Positions 46,169 through 54,534 of a DNA stretch of 64,000 bases are shown here, in pieces (within the stretch, counting starts at the first letter, position 1; each line of letters opens with the position of its first letter). The stretch spans positions 3,534,001 through 3,598,000 of the forward strand of contig NC_021500.1 in assembly GCF_000410515.1 (NCBI RefSeq), in the 5' to 3' direction. The notes below the pieces were generated by a model. It searched no databases and was not told the origin of the DNA. It saw nothing but the letters and a program-made list of their open reading frames with translations. Both the position numbers and the translations under genes were made by a program. Origin of the DNA: Enterobacter sp. R4-368. GTDB lineage: Bacteria > Pseudomonadota > Gammaproteobacteria > Enterobacterales > Enterobacteriaceae.

Positions 46169-46396
46169 ACGTTATGATTCGCCCTTCACACCTTACCGGA
46201 GGCCAGATGGATCCCGATCCCACCCCTCTCCCGCGACGGAGATACTTTTTCCGGTAAGCCTGCTGTTGCTGCCTTACCGGATGCGTAAGGCAGCGACGTC
46301 GTTTTCGTCCCTGCCCGATTAAAAACGCCAGCTGGCGCGGCTTTGTTACGCCAGTTGTCAATCGCACCCGCGTGATGCGGGGGCAAGGACACTATC
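46169..46396 (+). promoter_or_regulatory. mgtA 5' leader (Mg2+-responsive region)
   Basis: A long GC-rich leader precedes mgtA and contains the mgtL reading frame, followed by inverted-repeat material such as GCCTTACCGGATGCGTAAGGC (46282-46302, given as 21 bases only in outline). In E. coli and Salmonella the equivalent leader controls transcription elongation in response to Mg2+ and to proline/ribosome speed. The start is predicted from the promoter; folding was not computed. Confidence 0.6.
46207..46257 (+). CDS. mgtL: MgtL, mgtA leader peptide
   Basis: ATG GAT CCC GAT CCC ACC CCT starts a 16-codon frame encoding MDPDPTPLPRRRYFFR, clearly related to Salmonella MgtL (MEPDPTPLPRRR...). The four prolines at positions 3, 5, 7 and 9 are kept. 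Slow translation of these codons at low Mg2+ or low proline lets transcription continue into mgtA. It is too short to be called by length alone; conservation and position support it. Confidence 0.88.
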   Translation: MDPDPTPLPRRRYFFR

Positions 46397-49105
46397 ATGC
46401 TGAAAAACATTACCCGGCAGCTTTTCGCTCGCCTCAACCGCCATTTACCGCGTCGTCTGGTGCAGCGCGATCCGCTTCCCGGCGTACAACATATCGCCCA
46501 GAGCGCTATCCCCGCCTCGATGGGTGAACGCTGTCTGCAGATTGCTGCGATGGAACATGAGCAGCTCTGGCACACTTTTGCCAGCCACCCGGAAGGGCTG
46601 AACCCGCAGGAAGTGGAACTGGCGCGGGAAACCCACGGCGAAAACCTGATCCCGGCGCAGAAACCCGCCCCCTGGTGGGTGCATCTGTGGGTGTGCTATC
46701 GCAACCCGTTTAACCTGCTGCTGACCTGCTTAGGCATTATTTCCTATGCCTCGGAAGATCTGTTCGCCGCCTGCGTAATTGCGTTGATGGTGGCGATTTC
46801 GACGCTGCTCAACTTCCTGCAAGAGGCGCGCTCGACCAAAGCGGCCGATGCGCTGAAAGCAATGGTCAGCAACACCGCGACGGTGCTGCGCGTGGTGAAT
46901 GAGAAAGGTGAAAATGGCTGGTGCGAATTGCCTATCGACCAACTGGTGCCGGGCGATATCGTCAAGCTGGCCGCAGGCGATATGATCCCGGCGGATCTGC
47001 GCGTGTTGCAGGCGCGGGATCTGTTTGTCGCCCAGGCTTCGCTGACCGGCGAATCCTTGCCGGTAGAGAAAGTGGCGACGACGCGCCAGGCCGCGCAGCG
47101 CAACCCGCTGGAAACCGATACGCTGTGCTTTATGGGCACCAATGTGGTGAGCGGCACGGCGCAGGCGATAGTCATCGCCACCGGCGGCAATACCTGGTTT
47201 GGCCAACTGGCCGGGCGTGTCAGTGAGCAAGAAACCGAGCAAAATGCATTTCAGAAAGGCATCAGCCGCGTCAGCATGTTGTTGATCCGTTTTATGCTGG
47301 TGATGACGCCGATTGTGCTGCTGATCAACGGCTTTACCAAAGGTGACTGGTGGGAAGCGGCGCTGTTTGCGTTGTCGGTTGCCGTGGGGTTGACGCCGGA
47401 AATGCTGCCAATGATTGTCACCTCCACGCTGGCGCGCGGTGCGGTGAAACTGTCGAAACAGAAAGTGATCGTTAAACATTTGGACGCCATTCAGAACTTT
47501 GGCGCGATGGATATCCTCTGTACCGATAAAACCGGCACCCTGACGCAGGACAAAATCGTGCTGGAAAATCATACGGATATCAGCGGTAAAGTCAGCGAAC
47601 TGGTGCTGCACAGCGCCTGGCTGAACAGCCACTACCAGACCGGACTGAAAAACCTGCTCGATACCGCCGTACTGGAAGGGGTGGACGCGGAAGCGGCGCA
47701 GACGCTGGCGGCGAGCTGGCGCAAAGTGGATGAGATCCCCTTTGATTTCGAGCGCCGCCGCATGTCGGTGGTGGTGGCGCAGCAGACGGATGTTCATCAA
47801 CTGATTTGCAAAGGCGCGTTGACGGAGATCCTCAGCGTCTGCTCGCAGGTGCGCTTCAACGGCGAGATCTTCCCGCTGGATGACACCATGCTGCGTCGCA
47901 TTGAGCGCGTAACCAGCACACTGAACCGCCAGGGGCTGCGCGTGGTTGCGGTGGCGACCAAATATCTGCCGGCGCGTAGCGGTGACTACCAGCGTATTGA
48001 CGAGTCGGATCTGATCCTCGAAGGCTACATCGCCTTTCTCGATCCGCCGAAAGAGACCACCGCACCGGCACTCAAAGCGCTAAAAGCGAGCGGGATCACC
48101 GTCAAAATCCTTACCGGCGACAGCGAACTGGTGGCGGCGAAAGTGTGCCACGAGGTGGGGCTGGAAGTGGGCGATGCGCTGATCGGCAGCGAAATTGAGC
48201 ACATGAGCGATGATGAACTGGCGCAAATGGCGAAGCACATCACGCTCTTTGCCCGCCTGACGCCGATGCATAAAGAACGCATTGTCCGTCTGCTGAAACG
48301 CGAAGGGCACGTGGTCGGTTTTATGGGCGATGGCATAAACGACGCCCCGGCGCTGCGCGCGGCGGACATCGGGATTTCCGTCGATGGCGCCGTCGATATC
48401 GCCCGCGAAGCGGCCGATATTATTTTGCTGGAAAAGAGCCTGATGGTGCTGGAAGAGGGAGTAATCGAAGGGCGCCGCACTTTCGCCAACATGCTGAAAT
48501 ACATCAAAATCACCGCCAGTTCCAACTTCGGCAACGTCTTCAGTGTGCTGGTGGCGAGCGCGTTTCTGCCGTTTTTGCCCATGTTGCCGCTGCACTTACT
48601 GATTCAGAATCTGGTGTATGACGTCTCGCAGGTGGCGATCCCGTTTGATAACGTCGATGAAGAACAGATCGCCAAACCACAACGCTGGAACCCGGCGGAT
48701 CTGGGCCGTTTTATGATCTTCTTTGGCCCGATCAGTTCGATCTTCGACATTGTGACGTTTTGCGTGATGTGGTGGGTGTTTAAAGCTAACGTGCCGGAAG
48801 CGCAAACCCTGTTCCAGTCCGGCTGGTTTGTCGTCGGTTTGCTGTCGCAAACGCTGATTGTGCATATGATCCGCACTCGCCGCGTGCCGTTTATCCAGAG
48901 CCGCGCCGCCTGGCCGCTGGTGGCGATGACGCTGATGGTGATTTGTGTCGGCATCGCGCTGCCATTCTCGCCGCTGGCGCAATACCTGCAATTACAGGCG
49001 CTGCCGCTGGCGTACTTCCCGTGGCTGGTGGCGATCCTCGCAGGTTATATGACGCTCACGCAGTGGATGAAAGGCTTCTATAGCCGTCGCTACGGCTGGC
49101 AATAA
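46397..49105 (+). CDS. mgtA: MgtA, P-type Mg2+-importing ATPase
   Basis: 902 residues (E. coli 898). The P-type ATPase hallmarks are complete: TGES actuator motif, the phosphorylation motif DKTGTLT with Asp377, the KGA nucleotide-site motif and MGDGINDAPAL hinge. About ten membrane helices are expected. It imports Mg2+ when external Mg2+ is low. Regulation by PhoP and by its leader is supported by the upstream sequence. A terminator follows. Confidence 0.97.
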   Translation: MLKNITRQLFARLNRHLPRRLVQRDPLPGVQHIAQSAIPASMGERCLQIAAMEHEQLWHTFASHPEGLNPQEVELARETHGENLIPAQKPAPWWVHLWVCYRNPFNLLLTCLGIISYASEDLFAACVIALMVAISTLLNFLQEARSTKAADALKAMVSNTATVLRVVNEKGENGWCELPIDQLVPGDIVKLAAGDMIPADLRVLQARDLFVAQASLTGESLPVEKVATTRQAAQRNPLETDTLCFMGTNVVSGTAQAIVIATGGNTWFGQLAGRVSEQETEQNAFQKGISRVSMLLIRFMLVMTPIVLLINGFTKGDWWEAALFALSVAVGLTPEMLPMIVTSTLARGAVKLSKQKVIVKHLDAIQNFGAMDILCTDKTGTLTQDKIVLENHTDISGKVSELVLHSAWLNSHYQTGLKNLLDTAVLEGVDAEAAQTLAASWRKVDEIPFDFERRRMSVVVAQQTDVHQLICKGALTEILSVCSQVRFNGEIFPLDDTMLRRIERVTSTLNRQGLRVVAVATKYLPARSGDYQRIDESDLILEGYIAFLDPPKETTAPALKALKASGITVKILTGDSELVAAKVCHEVGLEVGDALIGSEIEHMSDDELAQMAKHITLFARLTPMHKERIVRLLKREGHVVGFMGDGINDAPALRAADIGISVDGAVDIAREAADIILLEKSLMVLEEGVIEGRRTFANMLKYIKITASSNFGNVFSVLVASAFLPFLPMLPLHLLIQNLVYDVSQVAIPFDNVDEEQIAKPQRWNPADLGRFMIFFGPISSIFDIVTFCVMWWVFKANVPEAQTLFQSGWFVVGLLSQTLIVHMIRTRRVPFIQSRAAWPLVAMTLMVICVGIALPFSPLAQYLQLQALPLAYFPWLVAILAGYMTLTQWMKGFYSRRYGWQ

Positions 49106-49118
49106 ACTTTTGTCTTAA

Positions 49119-49155
49119 ACCCGGTCTGCGCACTCTGTGCGGGCCGGGTATTTCT
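49119..49155 (+). terminator. Terminator of mgtA
   Basis: ACCCGG pairs with CCGGGT and an inner stem GCGCA / TGTGC extends the hairpin around a short loop. A T-rich stretch follows. It lies 13 bases after the mgtA stop. Confidence 0.7.
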
Positions 49156-49263
49156 CTCAATTCCCGCAAGCTGTGATCCCCGTCGCCCGGCGCGCTTGAC
49201 GCTCCTGAGGGCGCATGTTAACAAAATGTTTTCCCTCGCCTGACGTCGTCTGAAGGAACATTT

Positions 49264-51648
49264 ATGTTGCGTTACAGCCTGTTAACTGCCGGGTTGCTGC
49301 TCGGTTCTTCCGCTTTTGCTGCACCCGCAGGTGACTTGTCACTGATGCCGTGGCCGGCAAAGGTTGAACGTCCGGCAACGCAGGGCTCGCTGGTACTGAC
49401 GGATACGCTCTCTGTCAGCGTCAGCGGCGACGATCTGGGCGACGCCGTTACGCGATTGCGCCAGCGCATCGCCCGGCAAACCGGCTGGACGCTGCAACCG
49501 CAGGCCGAAAAACCGCAACATCCCACCATTTCGATAACCATCGCCAAAAAAGTGGCGCCGCTGCCGAAGCTGGATAGCGATGAGCACTACACGTTGACCA
49601 TTGATGCGAATGGCGTGCAGATCGCCGCAAATACCCGCTTTGGCGCACTGCGCGCCATGGAAACGTTGCTCCAGTTGATACAAAACGGCACGGAAAAGAC
49701 CACCTTGCCGTGGGTGACCATTGACGATTCGCCGCGCTTCCCGTGGCGCGGTTTGCTGCTCGATTCCGCCCGCCATTTTATACCGGTTGAGGATATTAAA
49801 CGGCAGATCGACGGCATGGCGGCGGCGAAACTGAACGTGCTGCACTGGCATTTAACCGACGACCAGGGCTGGCGTTTTAGCTCCAGGCGCTACCCCAAAC
49901 TGACGCAGCTTGCCAGCGATGGTCTCTTTTACAGCGAAGAACAAATGCGCGATGTGGTGCGTTACGCCACGGCGCGTGGTATTCGCGTGGTGCCGGAAAT
50001 CGACATGCCGGGACACGCGTCGGCGATTGCCGTCGCCTACCCGGAACTGATGAGCGCGCCGGGGCCGTATCAGATGGAGCGCCACTGGGGCGTGCTGAAA
50101 CCGGTGCTGGATCCGACAAAAGCGGCGACGTACACCTTTGCTGAAGCGATAGTCAGCGAACTGGCGGCGATCTTCCCGGATGCGTATTTGCATATCGGCG
50201 GCGATGAGGTGGACGATACGCAGTGGAAAAATAACCCGGCGATCCAGCAATTTATGCGCGACAACAAACTGGCCGACAGCCACGCGTTGCAGGCCTATTT
50301 CAATCGCAAACTGGAGGCGATCCTCGAAAAACATCAGCGCCAGATGGTGGGCTGGGATGAAATCTTCCACCCGGATCTGCCCAAAAGTATTGTCATCCAG
50401 TCCTGGCAGGGGCAGGACGCGCTGGGCGAGGTGGCAAAGCAGGGTTACAAAGGCATTCTCTCGACCGGTTTCTACCTCGATCAGCCGCAGTACACCGCCT
50501 ATCACTACCGCAATGAGATTGTGCCGCAGGGCTTAAATGGTGTGGATGTGATTGCCGATAACGACAGCGCGCAAAGCTGGTCGTTTTCGATGCCGCGCCT
50601 GAAAGGCAGCCCGGTGGAAGGGACGTTTACGCTGGTGAAAGGCGAAAGTGGATGGCGCGGATTTATTGATTTCAAAGGCAAATCTCGTCGCGCCGTGCAG
50701 CATATCGACTGGCGCAGCGATCGCCAGGTGAGTTTTGTCGTCGATACGTGGATGGGCGAAACCCGCCCGGTCATCACTCTCACCGACGATAAACTTGGCG
50801 GTTACTTCCTGCTGGGCAACGCGCGCTACCCCGTCACCGGCACGCGGTTAAACGAGGTGCCGAAAGGCATTGCTCCCGCGGTGCCGGACGCCAGCCAGCA
50901 GGCGAATTTACTGGGAGGCGAAGCCGCGCTGTGGGCGGAAAATGTGGTCGCGCCGGTGCTGGATATCAAACTGTGGCCGCGTGCGTTTGCCGTGGCGGAA
51001 CGGTTATGGTCGGCGCAGGATGTGAACGACACCGATAACATGTACAGCCGTTTACAGGCGATGGACAGCTGGTCGACGGTATCGGTCGGCCTGCAACAAC
51101 ACAACCAGCAATCGGTGCAGTTCACGCGCCTTGCGAACAGCGCCGATACATTGCCGCTGCAGATCCTCGCCCAGGCTGTCGAACCGGCGCACTACTACAC
51201 GCGCCAGCATCTGAAATTCCAGGCCGGTAACTATCATCAGTTCGAGCCGCTGAACCGCTTTGCCGATGCGCTGGCACCGGAGAGCAGCACCGTTCGCCAG
51301 ATGAACCAGTGGGTCGACAGGCTGGTGAGCGATGCGGAAGACAGCACCAGCGCGGTGGCGCTGCGCCACCTCTTTAGCCGCTGGCAGGGTAACACCAGCG
51401 ATGCGCTGGCGCTCAGCGACAGCAATTACCAGCTAAAAGCGATGCGCCCGGTGATTTTGCAGGTGGATAAGCTCGCCACTATTGGGCTGCGGCTGACGGA
51501 TTTGGTGGCGCGTCAGGGGACGCTGGACGATGGCGAGATAGCGTCTATTCAGGGAGAACTGGATAACGCGGCGCAGATTCAGGACGAAGTGGTGATAGCT
51601 GCGGTCTATCCGCTGGAAAAGCTGCTGCGCGCTACGCGCAACCGGTGA
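49264..51648 (+). CDS. Exported GH20 beta-N-acetylhexosaminidase
   Basis: 794 residues with a signal peptide (ending SSAFA), then a GH20b N-terminal alpha/beta domain (about 30-160) and the GH20 catalytic barrel (about 163-510). The catalytic pair is in HIGGDEVDD (Asp-Glu, about residue 317), and WHLTDDQGWR and EIDMPGHASA are typical substrate-pocket motifs. It releases terminal GlcNAc/GalNAc from chito-oligosaccharides or glycans in the periplasm. A GAAGGAAC site precedes the ATG. It has no apparent partner gene here and is an insertion between mgtA and ridA relative to E. coli. Confidence 0.92.
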   Translation: MLRYSLLTAGLLLGSSAFAAPAGDLSLMPWPAKVERPATQGSLVLTDTLSVSVSGDDLGDAVTRLRQRIARQTGWTLQPQAEKPQHPTISITIAKKVAPLPKLDSDEHYTLTIDANGVQIAANTRFGALRAMETLLQLIQNGTEKTTLPWVTIDDSPRFPWRGLLLDSARHFIPVEDIKRQIDGMAAAKLNVLHWHLTDDQGWRFSSRRYPKLTQLASDGLFYSEEQMRDVVRYATARGIRVVPEIDMPGHASAIAVAYPELMSAPGPYQMERHWGVLKPVLDPTKAATYTFAEAIVSELAAIFPDAYLHIGGDEVDDTQWKNNPAIQQFMRDNKLADSHALQAYFNRKLEAILEKHQRQMVGWDEIFHPDLPKSIVIQSWQGQDALGEVAKQGYKGILSTGFYLDQPQYTAYHYRNEIVPQGLNGVDVIADNDSAQSWSFSMPRLKGSPVEGTFTLVKGESGWRGFIDFKGKSRRAVQHIDWRSDRQVSFVVDTWMGETRPVITLTDDKLGGYFLLGNARYPVTGTRLNEVPKGIAPAVPDASQQANLLGGEAALWAENVVAPVLDIKLWPRAFAVAERLWSAQDVNDTDNMYSRLQAMDSWSTVSVGLQQHNQQSVQFTRLANSADTLPLQILAQAVEPAHYYTRQHLKFQAGNYHQFEPLNRFADALAPESSTVRQMNQWVDRLVSDAEDSTSAVALRHLFSRWQGNTSDALALSDSNYQLKAMRPVILQVDKLATIGLRLTDLVARQGTLDDGEIASIQGELDNAAQIQDEVVIAAVYPLEKLLRATRNR

Positions 51649-51798
51649 ACGCCTGGGGGATAAGCGTACATAAATTGATTCCCTGGAAAGGTGTACCCAC
51701 TTCTTCGAAAGAAATCTCTGCAGCCTGTGAGATTTAAATTTAAAGGTAAGCGGGCAGAGCCAAAAGCTGGTCGCGTTTTAGTTTTAAGTGGGCAATAA

Positions 51799-51822
51799 AA
51801 AAGGCAGCGTAAGCTGCCTTTT
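51799..51822. terminator. Bidirectional terminator between the hexosaminidase gene and ridA
   Basis: A ten-pair stem (AAAAGGCAGC / GCTGCCTTTT) with a GTAA loop has A-runs on the left and T on the right. It serves ridA on the minus strand and probably the hexosaminidase gene on the plus strand. Confidence 0.9.
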
Positions 51823-51841
51823 ATCTCTCGCTTCTCCGCCA

Positions 51842-52228
51842 TTAACGGCGAACGGCGATGGCTTCAATCTCGATTTTCACGTCTTTTGGCAGACGGGCGA
51901 CTTCCACGCAGGAACGCGCCGGGAAGCTGGCGTTATGTTCGTTGAAAAAGGCTTCATACGTGGCGTTAACGGTAGCGAAATCGTTGAGATCTTTCACGAA
52001 AACGGTGGTTTTCACGATGTCGCCTACTTTCAGACCCGCCGCTTCAACGATCGCTTTCACGTTGTCCAGCGACTGACGCGCCTGCGCCGCCACATCTTCC
52101 GGTACGCTACCGGTCTTCGGATCAACCGGGATCTGACCTGAGGTCAGGATCATGTTGCCAAGATCAACAGCTTGAACATAAGGGCCAATCGCTGCTGGCG
52201 CGTTTTCCGTGGCGATAACTTTGGTCAT
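51842..52228 (-). CDS. ridA: RidA, enamine/imine deaminase
   Basis: 128 residues, the normal length. RidA hydrolyses reactive enamine/imine intermediates such as 2-aminoacrylate made by PLP enzymes, protecting them from damage. The conserved C-terminal PARSCVEVARLPKDVKIEIEAIA includes the key Arg of the active site. An AGGAG site precedes the ATG. It lies downstream of pyrI as in E. coli. Confidence 0.97.
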   Translation of the reverse strand: MTKVIATENAPAAIGPYVQAVDLGNMILTSGQIPVDPKTGSVPEDVAAQARQSLDNVKAIVEAAGLKVGDIVKTTVFVKDLNDFATVNATYEAFFNEHNASFPARSCVEVARLPKDVKIEIEAIAVRR

Positions 52229-52302
52229 AATAACTCCTGAATGACAGCGGTATTGAGGTTCCGCCCCATTATAGGGAGGGAAAAACGCAATACCAACCGC
52301 AA

Positions 52303-52764
52303 TTAGTTAGCCAGCACCACATGGTGCGAGAACTCTTTCTCACAATATTTGCACTTCAGCGCGATGTCGCTTTCGCGTTTTTTCACCGCAAAGCTGGAGG
52401 CAACCGGCTCTGCATGGCTGATGCAGTTGCTGTTCGGGCACACCAGCACGCCAGTAATGCGCTCCGGCAGGCTCGGGCGCGATTTACCCACCACTTCATA
52501 CTCATCAATGCGGTTAACGGTGGCCTGGGGTGCGTACAGCGCCAGCTGGTTTACCTGCTCGTCGGTCAGAAATGTGTTCTCGATCTTGATCAAATCTTTG
52601 CGCCCCATCTCGCCGGACGGCAAGTTCAGGCCAATGGTGATGCGCTGATCGGTTTCCGTCAGCTTAAACAGCGTCAGCAGTTTAAATCCGACGCGCGCCG
52701 GGATGTGGTCAATCACGGTGCCGCGTTTGATGGCTTCGACCTGCAGTTTGTTATCGTGTGTCAT
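52303..52764 (-). CDS. pyrI: PyrI, aspartate carbamoyltransferase regulatory chain
   Basis: 153 residues, as in E. coli. The N-terminal allosteric domain binds CTP/ATP and the C-terminal zinc domain has the four cysteines (CPNSNC at 109-114 and CKYCEKEF at 138-141) that hold it to PyrB. It is 12 bases after pyrB in the same operon. Confidence 0.98.
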   Translation of the reverse strand: MTHDNKLQVEAIKRGTVIDHIPARVGFKLLTLFKLTETDQRITIGLNLPSGEMGRKDLIKIENTFLTDEQVNQLALYAPQATVNRIDEYEVVGKSRPSLPERITGVLVCPNSNCISHAEPVASSFAVKKRESDIALKCKYCEKEFSHHVVLAN

Positions 52765-52776
52765 TGTCGTTTCTCC

Positions 52777-53712
52777 TTACAGCGCCAAATCGCGATTGAG
52801 AACCAGCGCCAGCAGAGCCTGGCGAGCGAAGATGCCGTTGCCGGCCTGCTGGAAATACCAGGCGTGCGGCGTTTTATCCACGTCGGTGGTGATTTCATCC
52901 ACGCGCGGCAGCGGGTGTAGCACCTTCATATTGCTGCGCGCGTGGGTTAAGTCGCTGGCGCGCAGGACAAATTGAGCTTTGACGTTGGCGTATTCCGACG
53001 GATCCAGACGCTCTTTTTGCACGCGCGTCATATAGAGAATATCCACCTCTGCCATCACCTCTTCGATGCTGGCGTGTACGCTCCAGGCCATGCCTTTTTC
53101 GTCCAGCATATCGAGAATGTACTGCGGCATCGCCAGCGCGTCCGGGGCGATAAAGTAAAAGCGGTTGCCGCTGAATTTCGCCAGCGCCTGCGCCAGCGAA
53201 TGCACGGTGCGGCCATATTTCAGGTCGCCGACCATCGCGATGTTGAGGTTCTCGAGACGGCCTTGCGTTTCCTGAATCGTGAACAGATCGAGCAGCGTTT
53301 GCGTCGGATGCTGGTTAGCCCCGTCGCCAGCGTTGAGCACCGGAATGCCGCCGGAAAACTCGGTTGCCAGTCGCGCCGCGCCCTCTTGCGGATGGCGCAT
53401 CACAATGGCGTCCACATAGGTACTGATCACCGAAATGGTGTCGGCCAGCGTTTCGCCTTTTTTGCCCAGCGACGTGTTGCTGCTGTCGGAGAAGCCGACC
53501 ACGCTCGCGCCGAGGCGGTGCATGGAGGTTTCAAACGATAAACGCGTGCGGGTGGAGGCTTCAAAGAAGCAACTGGCGATCACTTTATGCTTGAGCAACT
53601 CCGGCTGCGGGTTGGCCTTCAGTCGTGCGGCGGTGTGTAGCACCAGTTCGAGTTCTTCGCGGCTGAGATCGTTTATGGAAATGATATGTTTCTGATATAG
53701 CGGGTTAGCCAT
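52777..53712 (-). CDS. pyrB: PyrB, aspartate carbamoyltransferase catalytic chain
   Basis: 311 residues from the ATG at 53712 (MANPLYQKH), equal to E. coli. The carbamoyl-phosphate loop STRTRLSFE is at about residue 52 and [12 protein letters not shown] at about 134. It forms the holoenzyme with PyrI and carries out the first committed step of pyrimidine synthesis. An AGGAGAT site precedes the start. Expression is controlled by the pyrL attenuator upstream. Confidence 0.98.
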   Translation of the reverse strand: MANPLYQKHIISINDLSREELELVLHTAARLKANPQPELLKHKVIASCFFEASTRTRLSFETSMHRLGASVVGFSDSSNTSLGKKGETLADTISVISTYVDAIVMRHPQEGAARLATEFSGGIPVLNAGDGANQHPTQTLLDLFTIQETQGRLENLNIAMVGDLKYGRTVHSLAQALAKFSGNRFYFIAPDALAMPQYILDMLDEKGMAWSVHASIEEVMAEVDILYMTRVQKERLDPSEYANVKAQFVLRASDLTHARSNMKVLHPLPRVDEITTDVDKTPHAWYFQQAGNGIFARQALLALVLNRDLAL

Positions 53713-53851
53713 GGTTATCTCCTGACGACTGCGCAAAAAAAAGCCCCTCAATAGAGGGGCTGTGGAATTCGGTGATCAACGGGAAGGAAAACGGCAGGCC
53801 AGCGCCTTTTTTCAGACGCGGTAAGACAGTTTGTCGTACACACTGATTCAT
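53705..53851 (-). CDS. pyrL: PyrL, pyrBI operon leader peptide
   Basis: A 48-residue leader (E. coli 44) starting [20 protein letters not shown] behind GGAGGAAGC; the similar E. coli leader has the same VLPRLKK core. Its translation couples to UTP-dependent RNA polymerase pausing, and the frame runs through the attenuator hairpin and overlaps the first bases of pyrB by eight. The annotated length depends on this start, which is well supported. Confidence 0.9.
   Translation of the reverse strand: MNQCVRQTVLPRLKKGAGLPFSFPLITEFHSPSIEGLFFAQSSGDNHG
53735..53761 (-). terminator. pyrBI attenuator
   Basis: An eight-pair stem (AGCCCCTC / GAGGGGCT) with an AATA loop is followed on the minus strand by eight T. 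It lies 23 bases before pyrB and within the pyrL frame, the classical UTP-sensing attenuator arrangement. Confidence 0.93.
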
Positions 53852-53950
53852 GCTTCCTCCCGGCAAATTGTCCCGGATTATACGCAGCTGTTTTCGCGGA
53901 TCAAGCGATTGATGCACATTTTACGCAATGCAAACGGTTCTCTTTGAATA

Positions 53951-54430
53951 TTAATGCGTTCTAAGTAAATAATTAATTTGCTTATGCACCAGCGCCGTAT
54001 GCTTCACTATTCTCGGCGCGACCCAGACGATACTGCTTCCTGCCACCACGCCGAGGATCTCCGGCAACTGGTGGTAATCCAGAATACGTGCCACTGCGCG
54101 GCCATATCCCGCCACGGTGTGAATAAGGATAAACTCGCTATTGTGCTCAACGCTAACCACCATTTCGGAGACGGAGCGGGCGGCGTCCGGCACCGGGCGT
54201 GACTGCGGATTCAGCGAATAAATTTTTTGTCCTTTGGCGTTGCGAATTTTGATTACTCCGAGCAGCTTCAACAGGCGTGAAACGGTGGACTGGCTGATAC
54301 TGTCGAAGCCGTGGCGCTGCAAATCGCGGCGGATCTCCTCCTGTGAAAGATAACTTTTTTCGCTAATCAGGCGCTGGCAGACCGCCAGTTGTAGCTGCTC
54401 TTTCGGTGAATAATCTCCATATTCCATCAT
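53951..54430 (-). CDS. ArgR-family regulator linked to the arginine deiminase operon
   Basis: 159 residues. The N-terminal winged HTH (SQEEIRRDLQRHGF...SQSTVSRLLK) and C-terminal oligomerisation domain (ILIHTVAGYGRAVARILD, EILGVVAGSSIVWVAP) align well with ArgR. Compared with E. coli ArgR as I recall it, the arginine-binding residues Gln106, Asp128 and Asp129 are replaced by Arg111, Ser132 and Ser133 here, so arginine binding may be lost or changed. Two ATG codons (54430, 54427) are possible starts. It is the last gene of the arc operon, after a REP-containing gap. Confidence 0.88.
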   Translation of the reverse strand: MMEYGDYSPKEQLQLAVCQRLISEKSYLSQEEIRRDLQRHGFDSISQSTVSRLLKLLGVIKIRNAKGQKIYSLNPQSRPVPDAARSVSEMVVSVEHNSEFILIHTVAGYGRAVARILDYHQLPEILGVVAGSSIVWVAPRIVKHTALVHKQINYLLRTH

Positions 54431-54475
54431 CTCTTTTCCCGTATTGGTTGCCGAAACAAAACGCCCGGCAACGCC

Positions 54476-54534
54476 ATGCTTACCGGGCCTGTATATTAGC
54501 CACAGACCGGGTAAGCAAAGCGCCACCCGGTGCG
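54476..54534. repeat. REP/BIME pair between the ArcD-like gene and the ArgR paralogue
   Basis: TGCTTACCGGGCCTG (54477-54491) is nearly complementary to CAGACCGGGTAAGCA (54503-54517). The right part read on the minus strand, CACCGGGTGGCGCTTTGCTT, is a typical enterobacterial REP. It has no T tract and may reduce expression of the regulator relative to the enzymes. Confidence 0.75.

Noticed and set aside
46219..46241. Apparent CCCTCTCCC repeat copy upstream of mgtA
   Set aside because: These bases are the Pro/Leu/Pro/Arg codons of the mgtL leader peptide and lack the matching GGAGAGGG arm.
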